Origin: Robbsia sp. KACC 23696
GTDB taxonomy: Bacteria; Pseudomonadota; Gammaproteobacteria; Burkholderiales; Burkholderiaceae
Reading direction: 5' to 3'
DNA: 64,000 bases
Assembly (NCBI RefSeq): GCF_039852015.1
Contig: NZ_CP156628.1
Coordinates: 744,001 to 808,000, forward strand
Positions 8,613 to 17,850 of this stretch are shown here, piece by piece; positions within the stretch are counted from its first letter, which is position 1; each line of letters begins with the position of its first letter. The translations under genes and the position numbers were made by a program. The notes under the pieces were generated by a model. That model searched no databases. It had not been told where the DNA came from and saw only the letters and a list, made by a program, of their open reading frames with translations.

Positions 8613-9200
8613 TTAGTTGCCGTTGCCATCGCCCGCGTCGGCGCGCAGGCCTTCCCAGCGGCGCACGCTCGGATGCTCGAGGCCGAATTGATCGAGGAGG
8701 CGCGCCGCCATTTGCGTGTTCGCCTCGTCCATCGTGGTGGGACGAAGATAATAGGCGGGCACCATCGGGAAAATCGTCACGCCGAGATTCGACAGCGACA
8801 ACATGTTCTCGAGATGAATGGAATTGAATGGCGTCTCGCGGACCGCCAGCACCAATTTGCGACGCTCCTTCAACGTGACGTCGGCGGCGCGGGCGATCAG
8901 ATTATCGGACAGACCGATGCGGATCGACGCCAGCGTTTTCATGCTGCAAGGCACGACCAACATGCCATCGTGTTTAAAGGAGCCGCTCGACATCGGCGCC
9001 GCGAGGTTGCGCGCATCGTGGACGGTGCTCGCAAGCGCCTTGACGTCAGGTACCGTTTCGCCGCACTCGGTTCGCAAGGTCACATGCCCCCATTGCGACA
9101 TGACCAGATGCGTTTCCACACCCAGCACCTGTAGCGCTTCCAACACTTTTACGGCGACCGGTGCGCCTGTTGCACCGGTTATCCCAACGATCAATCGCAT
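8613..9200 (-). CDS. UbiX-like flavin prenyltransferase
   Basis: A 195-residue UbiX/Pad1 family protein starting MRLIVGITGATGAP, the FMN-binding N-terminus of this family. UbiX-type enzymes attach dimethylallyl to FMN, making the cofactor for UbiD-type decarboxylases; VPCSMKTLASI and PAYYLRP are family segments. ATG 9200 is chosen over 9236/9233 because it matches the usual start. No ubiD-type partner lies nearby, so it could serve ubiquinone synthesis or a hydroxybenzoate-type decarboxylase encoded elsewhere. Confidence 0.85.
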   Translation of the reverse strand: MRLIVGITGATGAPVAVKVLEALQVLGVETHLVMSQWGHVTLRTECGETVPDVKALASTVHDARNLAAPMSSGSFKHDGMLVVPCSMKTLASIRIGLSDNLIARAADVTLKERRKLVLAVRETPFNSIHLENMLSLSNLGVTIFPMVPAYYLRPTTMDEANTQMAARLLDQFGLEHPSVRRWEGLRADAGDGNGN

Positions 9201-9304
9201 ATTCACTCGCGTCCTGATTTCCGGACCATCCATCATCGATTCGACAGCTTACCGGAAATCGTGCGGACGGAACGACGGATGCGCTTTATCGGCGAGGTGA
9301 TCGT

Positions 9305-10660
9305 TCAAGCCGCGTAGTCGCGTTTCGCCTGCGGCAGCCGGGCCACAACCTCACGAATCGCGTGCGCGCCGGCGGAATGCGCGAGAGCCGCCGTGCGGAT
9401 ATCACCAAGCTTGCCGTTGACGCGGTCGACCGATCCGACGATGTCGAACATCGCTTGCCCCGCCACCGTCACCAGTTGTGCATTGGCACTGACCTGATCG
9501 ACCGAGCTGTCGATGCGATCGCGCGCATCCTTCGCGGAATCCGCGCTGCGCTGCGCCAGTGCACGGACTTCGTTGGCGACAATCGCGAAGTTCTTGCCCT
9601 GCTCGCCGGCCCACGCCGCCTCGACCGACGCATTCAAGGCCAGCAAATTCGTCTGGAATGCAATGTCGTCGATGACATCGACAATCGACGAAATGGCTTC
9701 CGCTCGCGCCTTCATCTCACGCATCGACGCAATCACTTCGTCCATCACCTGACCGCCGCGCAAGGCGACTTCCGATGCACCGTGCGCCATATCGCTCGCT
9801 TCCTGCGCATTCGCGGCACTGGTGCGCAGCGCGGCGGACAACTTCGCCACCGCGTCTTGCAGCGAGCGCGCGGCCATCGTTTGCTCGGTGACGTCGGTCG
9901 CGTACTTGACCACCTTGAACGGGCGCCCTTCGGCATCGAAGATCGGATTGTAGGTTGCTTGCAGCCAGACGGTGCGGCCCGACTTTGAGACGCGCGGATA
10001 GCATCCCGCATCGTATTCGCCGCGGCTCAGCTTCTCCCAGAACGTCTTACCGTCCGCCCCGACGCGATCCGCGGGCGCGATAAAGCGACAGTGGTGCGTG
10101 CCTTCCAGTTCCTCGATGCGATATCCGAACAGCTGCAGAAAGTTATCGTTGGCCGACAGGACATTGCCCGCGAGATCGAATTCCGCCACCAATTGCGCCT
10201 TTCGAATTGCCGCCATCTCGCCATCCATTTCGACGGTACGCTGACGCTCTTCCGTGACGTCGGTGGCATATTTGACCACCTTGAACGGGCGGCCGTAGGT
10301 ATCGAGGAGCGGGTTGTACGTTGCTTGAAGCCACATTTCGCGACCGTTGGCCGCTACGCGCTTATAGATGCCGGCGTGAAACTCGCCGCGCCCGAGCACG
10401 TCCCAGAATTGTCGGTACGCCTCGCTCTGCCGCATCGACGGCTCGACCAATATCCGATGATGCTTGCCGATCAGAAACTTGCGCGAGTAACCGCTGAGAC
10501 GGCAGAAATTTTCATTGGCGTCCAGAATCCGCCCGTCCAGCGAGAATTCGACGACCGACTGCGACTTGTCGATGGCGGCCACCTGACCGGTCAAGTCATC
10601 GAGCGACCGTTGTCCGGTGAGGCGGTTACATACCTGGCGAAACATCGAGATCACGTTCAT
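9305..10660 (-). CDS. soluble PAS-PAS methyl-accepting chemotaxis protein
   Basis: A 451-residue chemoreceptor without membrane helices: PAS 1 (about 25-145), PAS 2 (about 148-265), each ending in a PFKVVKYATDVTE-type PAC segment, then a short MCP signalling domain (about 290-440). This layout matches cytoplasmic receptors such as BdlA/Aer2-like proteins that sense redox or oxygen. At the signalling tip the usual EAARAGEQG reads EAAWAGEQG, an odd Arg-to-Trp change. Its start overlaps the stop of the upstream GAF/EAL-like gene by 4 bp (ATGA), so the two are translationally coupled. A decayed paralogous PAS fragment lies at 52131-52470. Confidence 0.88.
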   Translation of the reverse strand: MNVISMFRQVCNRLTGQRSLDDLTGQVAAIDKSQSVVEFSLDGRILDANENFCRLSGYSRKFLIGKHHRILVEPSMRQSEAYRQFWDVLGRGEFHAGIYKRVAANGREMWLQATYNPLLDTYGRPFKVVKYATDVTEERQRTVEMDGEMAAIRKAQLVAEFDLAGNVLSANDNFLQLFGYRIEELEGTHHCRFIAPADRVGADGKTFWEKLSRGEYDAGCYPRVSKSGRTVWLQATYNPIFDAEGRPFKVVKYATDVTEQTMAARSLQDAVAKLSAALRTSAANAQEASDMAHGASEVALRGGQVMDEVIASMREMKARAEAISSIVDVIDDIAFQTNLLALNASVEAAWAGEQGKNFAIVANEVRALAQRSADSAKDARDRIDSSVDQVSANAQLVTVAGQAMFDIVGSVDRVNGKLGDIRTAALAHSAGAHAIREVVARLPQAKRDYAA

Positions 10661-13014
10661 GACTGGAATCTGAATCGAGGATACATGGAAGCACGCGTGA
10701 TCGAATCACCCGTGGCGGAACGGAGCGGAATACAGCCGGCGGTACAGCCTTCGCCGTGTTGGCACTGCGCCATCGCATTGGCGCCTTTCGCGTTAGCAGC
10801 ACGCGTGGAATCGGTCTGATCGACCGTGCGTCCTATCCGGCGCGCGACACCGGCATCGGCGCGCATTTCAAAGACCTTGGCAGCGGCGTCACCGCAGCCT
10901 TCGTCGATACCGAGGCCCCGCGCGACACGCAGCGTTTCCTCGCTTTGCAGGCCGTCGACGCTGACCCGCATACCGAGGGCGTGCGCCAACGACACCAGGC
11001 GCTGCACGACGCGCGCGTGCTTCGGCATGTCGCGCACGGTGTCGATCACTCGCGGATCGAAACTGACGCCAGTGAGCGGCAAATTCGGCAACCAGCGGAC
11101 GGTGTCGAAGCCGGCACCGAATCCGGTGATGACCACGCCGATGCCGGCCTCGCGCCACACGCGAATACGACGCTGCGTCGCGGAAAACTGCTCGCGCAAG
11201 GCCGCAAGGGGTACGGCCACTTCCAATTGCGCCGGCAGCAGACCGACGTGCAACAAGGCGTCCAACCAGGGCCGGGGCGCTTGATCGAGCAAGGCCATGC
11301 CGCCGCGCAATTGCAGGCGTGCCGTCTGGCGCCGCTCCACCGTCCACCAGCGAGAAAACCAATCGAGCAAGGATAGACGCTGCGCGACGTCGAGCGGCAC
11401 GGGCGAGGCCGAGGACGCCTGGGCCGTCGCGCTGCGCCAATCGCGACCGATCGCCGCGCCGTCGCCCAAGCCGGCGCCCCGCAAGCTGACGACGTCGCCG
11501 ACGGTGCCATAGTCGGGCACGGTCACATCGAACCCTTCCGCGAACGCCGCCGATAAATTGACACGCATCTGGCAACCATCCCGTGCGGGATCATAGGCTA
11601 GACGCGTCGGCTTGGCATCGTCCATGTCAGGCGCCGCCGTCTTTGCGGTCGGCACGGCGTGAAGCCCCTTGAACGGCGCCTCGCGAAGCGCGTCGGCCGG
11701 CGCGTTTTCCGCGTCGGCGAGTGCCCCCGGCATGCGCCCGACCGGTCGCCCCGCAACGTGCAGCGCGGTCCGACCGATGCGACGTTCGGACCCGCGCGGC
11801 AACGCAGGCACGGCACGACGCAGGGGCGCGGACATCGGTTGGCGTGGCGCCATCAATGCGGTAACCAGATCGGCGACATGCGCACATGCCGCCACGTCCA
11901 TTGCCACGACCTGGGACGTTCCGACGCAGACTTCTCCGGTCTCGGTCTCGCATGTCAAGGCATCGCCCTGCGCGGCAAACCGATGCGACTCTCGCGAGGC
12001 GCCGCCCTGCAGCGGTCCATTGCCGACGTCGGCGGCATAGCCGACGAGCGGCGCGAGGTCACGGGCCAGCCCGCCCACCACCCGCGCGACACCTGCACGC
12101 GGCATGGCCAGGAAAAAGGCGAGATGGCGCGCCGAAATCCGATACACGCCATCGCGCGTCGCGGCGGCCGAGCGTAACCACGTTGCAATCGCTTCGATCT
12201 GCTGATCGATGCGCGACGCTTTTCCCTGCTTCACCCAGTCGTCCGCTTGCGCCGACGAAACCGCCTCGACACAGACGGCCCAATGGACGCCGCACACTTG
12301 CGCGTCCGCCGCGACACCGCCGAAAGTCGACGCCATCGCTTGCCCCATCCAGCCCAACGGCGATGTGATGCCGTCCGCGTCCGCATCGGACGCGGCGTCG
12401 ATATCGGCGCCCTCGCCCGCCAGCAGCACGGACTCGCGCAAGGCAGCAGCGTTTTCATGAAAACGCCGCTCATTGGGAAGACCCGATGTGCGGTCGACGT
12501 AATGCGTAGAGCGCGAGAGTCGGATCAACGCTTCGACGGTCTCCGCGAGCGCTTTCAGGCGATCGATCATCTCCGCATCGACATCGCTACGCGGCACGAC
12601 ATCCGCGACAAACAACGTGCCCAAGGGCAGGCCGTCGTCGCTGCGAACGGGCACGCCAGCATAGAAACAAACGCCGGGCGCCGCGACCACGAGGCGATTC
12701 GTCGCGAAGCGCGCATCGCCGCGCGCATCCGGGACGATCAACGGTTCGCGTTGCAAGATGGCGTAGGCGCAAAACGCATCCTCACGCGCCGTCGCCGATT
12801 CGTCGAGGCCAACCGACGCTTTGAACCACTGCCGATGCTGATCCATCAAAGAGACGCCCGCGATGGGCGTGCGCACCAGCATCGATGCCGCGTGCACAAC
12901 CGCATCGAATGCCGGATCCTGCGGCGTATCGAGAATGCAGCTGTCCAACACCGCGCGCAGGCGCTCGGCTTCGTTGAACGGCAGCGGCGGTGAGGTTCGT
13001 TGCAAGGCTTCCAT
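10657..13014 (-). CDS. GAF domain protein with degenerate GGDEF- and EAL-like regions
   Basis: A 785-residue protein. Residues about 20-170 form a GAF domain. The segment DRTSGLPNERRF (about 178-189) resembles the start of a GGDEF domain (LTGLPNRR), but no GGDEF motif follows. The C-terminal part resembles an EAL phosphodiesterase: TGFGAGFDTVRWLPNLPL aligns with DDFGTGYSSLxYLxxLP, but the paired metal-binding Asp residues are replaced by Thr-Gly and the Lys of KIDR is lost. It is therefore probably an inactive c-di-GMP or protein sensor. Overlap with the downstream chemoreceptor suggests they work as a pair. Confidence 0.72.
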   Translation of the reverse strand: MEALQRTSPPLPFNEAERLRAVLDSCILDTPQDPAFDAVVHAASMLVRTPIAGVSLMDQHRQWFKASVGLDESATAREDAFCAYAILQREPLIVPDARGDARFATNRLVVAAPGVCFYAGVPVRSDDGLPLGTLFVADVVPRSDVDAEMIDRLKALAETVEALIRLSRSTHYVDRTSGLPNERRFHENAAALRESVLLAGEGADIDAASDADADGITSPLGWMGQAMASTFGGVAADAQVCGVHWAVCVEAVSSAQADDWVKQGKASRIDQQIEAIATWLRSAAATRDGVYRISARHLAFFLAMPRAGVARVVGGLARDLAPLVGYAADVGNGPLQGGASRESHRFAAQGDALTCETETGEVCVGTSQVVAMDVAACAHVADLVTALMAPRQPMSAPLRRAVPALPRGSERRIGRTALHVAGRPVGRMPGALADAENAPADALREAPFKGLHAVPTAKTAAPDMDDAKPTRLAYDPARDGCQMRVNLSAAFAEGFDVTVPDYGTVGDVVSLRGAGLGDGAAIGRDWRSATAQASSASPVPLDVAQRLSLLDWFSRWWTVERRQTARLQLRGGMALLDQAPRPWLDALLHVGLLPAQLEVAVPLAALREQFSATQRRIRVWREAGIGVVITGFGAGFDTVRWLPNLPLTGVSFDPRVIDTVRDMPKHARVVQRLVSLAHALGMRVSVDGLQSEETLRVARGLGIDEGCGDAAAKVFEMRADAGVARRIGRTVDQTDSTRAANAKGANAMAQCQHGEGCTAGCIPLRSATGDSITRASMYPRFRFQS

Positions 13015-13122
13015 GGACTGACCTGGGTGACGCTAGGGTGATTTTTCAATGAGACAAATGCGCGTCACCATCTGAAATGACATATAAGCACAACTTGAGC
13101 GCAAAACACATCTCTTTAGCGC

Positions 13123-13152
13123 ATGTTACGTACCGTTGACGTTACGTAACAT
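13123..13152. promoter_or_regulatory. perfect 10-bp inverted repeat, candidate operator
   Basis: ATGTTACGTA (13123-13132) and TACGTAACAT (13143-13152) are perfect arms around a 10-bp spacer, so arm centres are 20 bp, about two helical turns, apart. The right side also contains GTTACGTAAC, itself a palindrome, and GTTACGTA recurs as a direct repeat. It lies about 110-140 bp upstream of the GAF/EAL-like gene start. Confidence 0.5.
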
Positions 13153-13746
13153 ACATACGATCGTTTTAAAATGACTCGTAAAACGCTGATACGCAGTGAC
13201 TCCAGACCGTGATATTGATTACGCGGGCGGTCGAGTTGTGTGCATTTAGCGCATTGATCGCGGCAAGAACGACACCGATCCCGAGTCCCGGCCAGGCCAC
13301 AGACTGGCGCCGCAATTTTTGGTAGTCATTTACTGCGGTATACGGCCAGTCATTCCAATCGGATCAGCTTTATTTCACGCCTTTTATAAAAAAAACGACC
13401 GACGTCTGGACGCAACAGAAACCCGCATGACGCGCCACGCAGCACGCTCCTCGGGCATGGCGCGCCATTGCATCGCGTCTCGATGCCCGATCGTCATACG
13501 TCTGATAAAAGCCTAGTCGTGATGGTCATTGCCTAGTCCAATGTCCTGGCCGAATGGGTTCCGACACACCGCGTGACCCGGGTCAATTGCGCCGACGCAT
13601 GCCTCGGGCAGCTTCCATAAACGCCCTGCTTCGCGGACGATCGCGCTGCTTCGCGCGCCGGGCGGTCTCGTCAACGCGCACGGCATGCCGCATTTTTGCT
13701 ATCGTTGAGGCCCGCGGCGCCGATAGTCACGCCCGCGCACCTCAGC

Positions 13747-13768
13747 GCCGTCTGCAACGACAGACGGC
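13747..13768 (+). promoter_or_regulatory. hairpin in the cobQ leader
   Basis: GCCGTCTG and CAGACGGC, perfect 8-bp arms around a 6-nt loop, end 15 nt before the cobQ start codon, in the place where a Shine-Dalgarno sequence would be expected. No clear SD is visible, so the hairpin could affect translation initiation. Confidence 0.4.
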
Positions 13769-13783
13769 CGTTCACGCGAAACG

Positions 13784-15538
13784 ATGTCCGATTCCTTGCT
13801 TTCCCCCGCTCCTGCTGCCCCCGATTCTGCCGACGCCGACGGTGCGACGGCGTCCTCCAGCCTTCACCCGCATAGGGCGGCCGTGGTTCCACCGGCCGCC
13901 CGGCCGGGATCGCGGACCCTGATGGTGCAAGGCACGACGTCCGACGCCGGGAAAAGCACGCTCGTCGCGGCCCTGTGCCGCTTGCTGGTTCGGCGCGGCA
14001 TCCGCGTCGCGCCCTTCAAGCCGCAGAACATGGCGCTGAACAGCGCCGTCAGTATCGACGGGGGCGAGATCGGCCGCGCGCAGGCGTTGCAGGCCTATGC
14101 GGCCGGTCTGCCGCCGCATACCGATATGAATCCGGTCTTGCTCAAGCCCGGCAGCGACCGCACCGCGCAAGTGATCATTCACGGCAAGGCCGTCGCCAAT
14201 CTGAATGCGCGGGACTACCACGCCTATAAGCCAGTGGCGATGGCGGCCGTCATGCGCGCCTACCGGCGTCTGCAGCAGCAATACGATACGGTACTGGTCG
14301 AAGGCGCCGGCAGTCCCGCGGAAATCAATCTGCGCAAAGGCGACATCGCCAATATGGGATTCGCCGAAGCGGCGGACTGCCCCGTGATCCTCGTTGCCGA
14401 CATCGACAAAGGCGGCGTTTTCGCGCATCTGGTGGGGACGCTGGACGTGCTCGCACCCTCTGAACGGGCGCGCGTGATCGGCTTCGTCATCAATCGTTTT
14501 CGGGGCGACCCGGCCTTGCTGGAGCCCGGGCTCCGATGGCTCGAGGCACGCACCGGCAAGCCGGTGCTGGGCGTGCTGCCCTATCTTCACGGTCTGTATC
14601 TCGATGCCGAAGATGCCTTGCCCGACACCGGGGCGCAGGCGTCCGCCGATGTGCGCATCCGGATCATTGCGCCGGCTTTTCCGCGGATCTCGAATGCGAC
14701 GGATTTCGATGCGCTGCGCCTGAACGAGGCCGTCGATTTCCGCTTTATTCGTGCCGGCGAAGTCATTCCGCCGGCCGACCTCATCGTCCTGCCCGGCAGC
14801 AAGAGCACGCGCGCCGATCTGGCGTGGTTGCATGAACAGGGGTGGGTGCCGATGCTGCGTCGACATCTGCGCTACGGCGGCAAAGTGATCGGGATATGCG
14901 GCGGCTTCCAGATGCTCGGACGGCACGTGCATGATCCGGATGGCGTCGAAGGCCCTGCGGGCAGCAGCGACGGATTGGGACTGCTGGATATCGAGACGAC
15001 TATCGGACGACAGAAGCAACTGCGCAATGTGCGGGGCGCGCTGACGCTCGACCACGGCGCGAAACACGACGCCTCCCGTGCGAGATCCGCCATGGTCCTC
15101 GATGCATCCGATGCATCCGTTATTGTCGCGTCCGATGGCGCGGCGCCCGCGGTCCCTGTTTTCGGCTATGAGATTCACATGGGCAGCAGCGACGGTCCCG
15201 GTCTGTCCCGGCCCGTGGCGCGCATCGACGACGCCGGCGACGTCCGATTCGATGGCGCGCAGTCCGATGACGGGCAAGTACTCGGCACCTATCTGCATGG
15301 TGTATTCGATCATCCGGAGGCCGCCTGCGCGCTCCTCGCGTGGGCCGGCGACGCATGCGACGCGAGCATGCGCGGTGCCATGCCGAAGGCGATGGCGGGC
15401 TTCGATCTCGCCGCGCGACGCGAAGCCGACTTGAACCGGCTGACGGATGCGGTGGAAGCGCATCTCGATCTCGCGCGGCTGGCCGATTGCCTGGGCCTGT
15501 CCTCGGCCACCCACGATGCGGTCACGGGCCAAGCATGA
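13784..15538 (+). CDS. cobQ: cobyric acid synthase
   Basis: A 584-residue glutamine amidotransferase (CobQ/CbiP) that amidates four carboxylates of adenosylcobyrinic acid a,c-diamide. The ATP-binding motif [10 protein letters not shown] is at 50-59; the amidotransferase domain has the nucleophile Cys372 (GICGGFQ) and His505 (YLHGVFDHP). It is longer than usual (about 490) because of a poorly conserved Ala/Pro/Asp-rich N-terminal extension of about 40 residues and loops near 430-450; a later start is possible but none with a good SD was seen. Its TGA overlaps the cobD ATG. Confidence 0.92.
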   Translation: MSDSLLSPAPAAPDSADADGATASSSLHPHRAAVVPPAARPGSRTLMVQGTTSDAGKSTLVAALCRLLVRRGIRVAPFKPQNMALNSAVSIDGGEIGRAQALQAYAAGLPPHTDMNPVLLKPGSDRTAQVIIHGKAVANLNARDYHAYKPVAMAAVMRAYRRLQQQYDTVLVEGAGSPAEINLRKGDIANMGFAEAADCPVILVADIDKGGVFAHLVGTLDVLAPSERARVIGFVINRFRGDPALLEPGLRWLEARTGKPVLGVLPYLHGLYLDAEDALPDTGAQASADVRIRIIAPAFPRISNATDFDALRLNEAVDFRFIRAGEVIPPADLIVLPGSKSTRADLAWLHEQGWVPMLRRHLRYGGKVIGICGGFQMLGRHVHDPDGVEGPAGSSDGLGLLDIETTIGRQKQLRNVRGALTLDHGAKHDASRARSAMVLDASDASVIVASDGAAPAVPVFGYEIHMGSSDGPGLSRPVARIDDAGDVRFDGAQSDDGQVLGTYLHGVFDHPEAACALLAWAGDACDASMRGAMPKAMAGFDLAARREADLNRLTDAVEAHLDLARLADCLGLSSATHDAVTGQA

Positions 15539-16581
15539 TCGGCACCTTCACTTTCCTCGCCGGTGGGGCACTCGCGATCGTGGCCGCCGGTATCGATCGC
15601 CTTATCGGCGAGCCGTCACGCTGGCATCCTCTGGTCGGTTTCGGTCGCCTTGCCGCAGACGTCGAACGCAGGCTGAACGCACAGGCTGCCGCAGCCGACG
15701 CAGCGCCGCCCGCGACGATCCGCCCGGACGCCCATACGGCCATCGACACCGACGCGTGCGCGCAGCGGCGTACCGCATTGCGCGCACGCGTGTGCGGTCT
15801 GCTGGGATGGGGCTGTCTTGTCGTGCCGCCGACCGTCTTGGCGATCGGCTTGATTCAATGCTGCCCGCTTCCCCTGGCCGCCCTATTGCATGCGCTGTTG
15901 CTCTGGTTCGCGCTCGGCGCGCGCAGCCTGCGCGACCATATCGCTCCGGTCGCGACGGCCCTCGCGCAAGCGGATCTCCGCGCCGCGCGCGCCGCCGCCG
16001 CGCGCGTCGTGTCTCGCGATCTCACTGACGCCGATGAAACCGCCGTCGCGAAGGCGGCGGTCGAATCCGCCTTGGAAAATGGCAGCGATGCCATTTTCGC
16101 TCCGCTGTTCTGGTTTCTGATCGGCGGTGGCCCGGCTGCGCTCGCCTATCGTCTGATCAACACACTGGATGCGATGTGGGGTTACCGCACGCCGCGCCTG
16201 CGCCATTACGGCTGGGCAGCCGCGCGCATCGACGATGTCGCAAACTGGGTACCGGCGCGCCTGACGGCGCTCACGTATCTGCTGCTGGGCGCGTCCCGCG
16301 ATGGCTGGCATTGCTGGCGCACCCAGGCCCCGACATGGGACAGCCCCAATGCGGGCCCCGTCATGGCCGCCGGCGCCGGCAGTTTGCGCGTTCGCTTGGG
16401 CGGCACCGCACGCTATCATGGCCACGACGAATACCGTCCGGTGCTCGGCTGCGGCGCGGCGCCCGTCGCCATCGATGTCCAGCGGGCGCTCGACCTTGTC
16501 CAGCGAACCTTGATCGCCTGGCTCGCCTTGTCCGTCGGCATCGGTGCCATCCTGGCGATCATGGGAGGCACCGCGTCATGA
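15535..16581 (+). CDS. cobD: adenosylcobinamide-phosphate synthase
   Basis: A 348-residue polytopic membrane protein (CobD/CbiB) that joins adenosylcobyric acid to aminopropanol or its phosphate. The [20 protein letters not shown]-terminal segment is characteristic, as are [22 protein letters not shown] regions (about 160-182) and NTLDAMWGY. The start ATG overlaps the cobQ stop by 4 bp, and its own stop overlaps cobC the same way. A hydrophilic stretch at about 40-75 is longer than in many homologues. Confidence 0.92.
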   Translation: MIGTFTFLAGGALAIVAAGIDRLIGEPSRWHPLVGFGRLAADVERRLNAQAAAADAAPPATIRPDAHTAIDTDACAQRRTALRARVCGLLGWGCLVVPPTVLAIGLIQCCPLPLAALLHALLLWFALGARSLRDHIAPVATALAQADLRAARAAAARVVSRDLTDADETAVAKAAVESALENGSDAIFAPLFWFLIGGGPAALAYRLINTLDAMWGYRTPRLRHYGWAAARIDDVANWVPARLTALTYLLLGASRDGWHCWRTQAPTWDSPNAGPVMAAGAGSLRVRLGGTARYHGHDEYRPVLGCGAAPVAIDVQRALDLVQRTLIAWLALSVGIGAILAIMGGTAS

Positions 16582-17783
16582 CGGTTGATGCGTCTGATTT
16601 GCCCTTTCCGCGGCCGCGAGTCGTCGTGCAGCACGGCGGCGATCTGCATCGGGCCATCGCGCAGTACGGCCGGCCGCGTGCGGACTGGCTCGACCTCTCG
16701 ACCGGCGTGAATCCGGAGGCCTATCCGGTCTCGATGCCAACCTCCGATATCTGGCGCACGCTGCCCGACGACGACGATGACCTGGCTGCCGTGGCGGGCG
16801 TCTACTATCACTGGCCCGCGTCCCACGTCTTGCCGGTGGCCGGCAGTCAAGCGGTGATTCGCACCTTGCCAGCCGTGCTGGATGGCATGACGCGGGCAGG
16901 GAAAACCGACACGCCGACATCCGCGGGGCGGGGCGACGCGGCGGTGGCCACGCTTACGTACGGCGAATACGCACCCGCTTTCGCGGCGGCCGGCGTGCGC
17001 GTGCATACCTACGACCCGGCCGACCCGGCACCGCTCGACACGCTGCCCGACACCGTGCGCTATCTGGTCGTCGTCAACCCCAATAATCCGACGACGGATC
17101 GCCATCCCGTCGCGACGCTGCGTGAATGGCAAGCCCGACTGGCACGGCGTGGTGGCGCCTTGATCGTCGACGAAGCGTTTGCCGATGCCTATGATGCGGA
17201 CGCCGACGGGGACGCCGGCGCTGGCACCAGCGACATCGGCTGGACCGACATCGACATCGACGCCATGGCGCTGCCCGATTCCAGCTTGATCGTCTTGCGA
17301 TCGGTCGGCAAATTTTTCGGTCTGGCCGGAATACGCGCCGGCTTCGTGCTCGCGTCGCCGGCGATCTGCGAGGCACTGCGCGTGCATCTGGGTGCCTGGA
17401 CCGTCAGCGGTCCCGCCCGTCACGCAGCGCGCGAAGCACTGCGCGATACGGCCTGGCAAACGGCGATGCGTCGGAGCCTGAACGCGCAGCGGCGCGCATT
17501 GCACGCGATACTAGTGGAACACGGCTTCCCCGCGCGATCCACGCCCTTGTTTGCCTGGTGGCCATGGGCCGATGCATTCGGCTTGCAGGCGCGCCTTGCC
17601 GAGCAAGGGATCTGGATTCGTTGCTTCGCCGCGTCGGCTGCGCCCAGCCCCGCACGCCCGTCCGCCACGGCGTTTTTCGAGACAGCGCGACTGCCGAGTG
17701 TGCGGATCGGCTTGCCGGGCAGCACGGCGGCGCTGGAACGCCTCTCACGCGCCTTGTCGACGATCGGCGCATCGGCACGGTAG
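16578..17783 (+). CDS. cobC: threonine-phosphate decarboxylase (CobC type)
   Basis: A 401-residue PLP-dependent class I/II aminotransferase-fold enzyme. In cobalamin synthesis this family (CobC/CobD of Salmonella nomenclature) makes (R)-1-amino-2-propanol phosphate for the nucleotide loop. WLDLSTGVNPEAYPV near the N-terminus is typical, NPNNPT and the PLP lysine K245 (SVGKFFGLAGIRAGF) are present. An Asp/Gly-rich insertion sits at about 208-232. It overlaps cobD by 4 bp and ends the cob operon. Confidence 0.9.
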   Translation: MTVDASDLPFPRPRVVVQHGGDLHRAIAQYGRPRADWLDLSTGVNPEAYPVSMPTSDIWRTLPDDDDDLAAVAGVYYHWPASHVLPVAGSQAVIRTLPAVLDGMTRAGKTDTPTSAGRGDAAVATLTYGEYAPAFAAAGVRVHTYDPADPAPLDTLPDTVRYLVVVNPNNPTTDRHPVATLREWQARLARRGGALIVDEAFADAYDADADGDAGAGTSDIGWTDIDIDAMALPDSSLIVLRSVGKFFGLAGIRAGFVLASPAICEALRVHLGAWTVSGPARHAAREALRDTAWQTAMRRSLNAQRRALHAILVEHGFPARSTPLFAWWPWADAFGLQARLAEQGIWIRCFAASAAPSPARPSATAFFETARLPSVRIGLPGSTAALERLSRALSTIGASAR

Positions 17784-17832
17784 GCGAACGATCGGGCCGT
17801 GTAGCAATCGATTGCAAAGCAGAAGGAGACGA

Positions 17833-17850
17833 ATGAGGGATTTCGGATGA
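17833..17850 (+). CDS. possible five-codon leader cistron (MRDFG) coupled to the FUSC gene
   Basis: A strong AAGGAGA (17823-17829) is placed for ATG 17833, which encodes only MRDFG before a TGA (17848-17850) that overlaps the FUSC start ATG at 17847. The arrangement would let ribosomes reinitiate on the FUSC gene. It may equally be chance, since AGGGA at 17836-17840 can serve the FUSC start directly. Confidence 0.3.
   Translation: MRDFG

Larger units (their letters stand above)
13015..13783. other. long intergenic region between divergent GAF/EAL-like and cobQ genes
   Basis: 769 bp that are clearly more AT-rich than the genes around them, especially 13040-13420. It holds the 30-bp dyad at 13123-13152, an 8-bp inverted repeat TCGGGCAT/ATGCCCGA (13451-13458 and 13483-13490), and the hairpin just before cobQ. 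Short open frames (for example 13319-13516 and 13554-13922 plus) lack ribosome binding sites and recognizable protein character. No cobalamin riboswitch B12 box was recognized. Confidence 0.6.

Noticed and set aside
7317-9134. 605-codon plus-strand frame opposite the MDR and UbiX-like genes
   Set aside because: It crosses two real genes and the gap between them; it has no recognizable family.
13015-13783. Cobalamin riboswitch before cobQ
   Set aside because: I looked for the B12 box and the expected long leader and found neither; a covariance-model search would be decisive.
13554-13922. 122-codon plus-strand frame overlapping the start of cobQ
   Set aside because: No SD, Arg/Pro-rich composition, and it overlaps the cobQ N-terminus in another frame.
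13772-15532. 586-codon minus-strand frame opposite cobQ
   Set aside because: The plus strand encodes complete CobQ with catalytic residues; the antisense frame is low in hydrophobic core residues and has no recognizable family.
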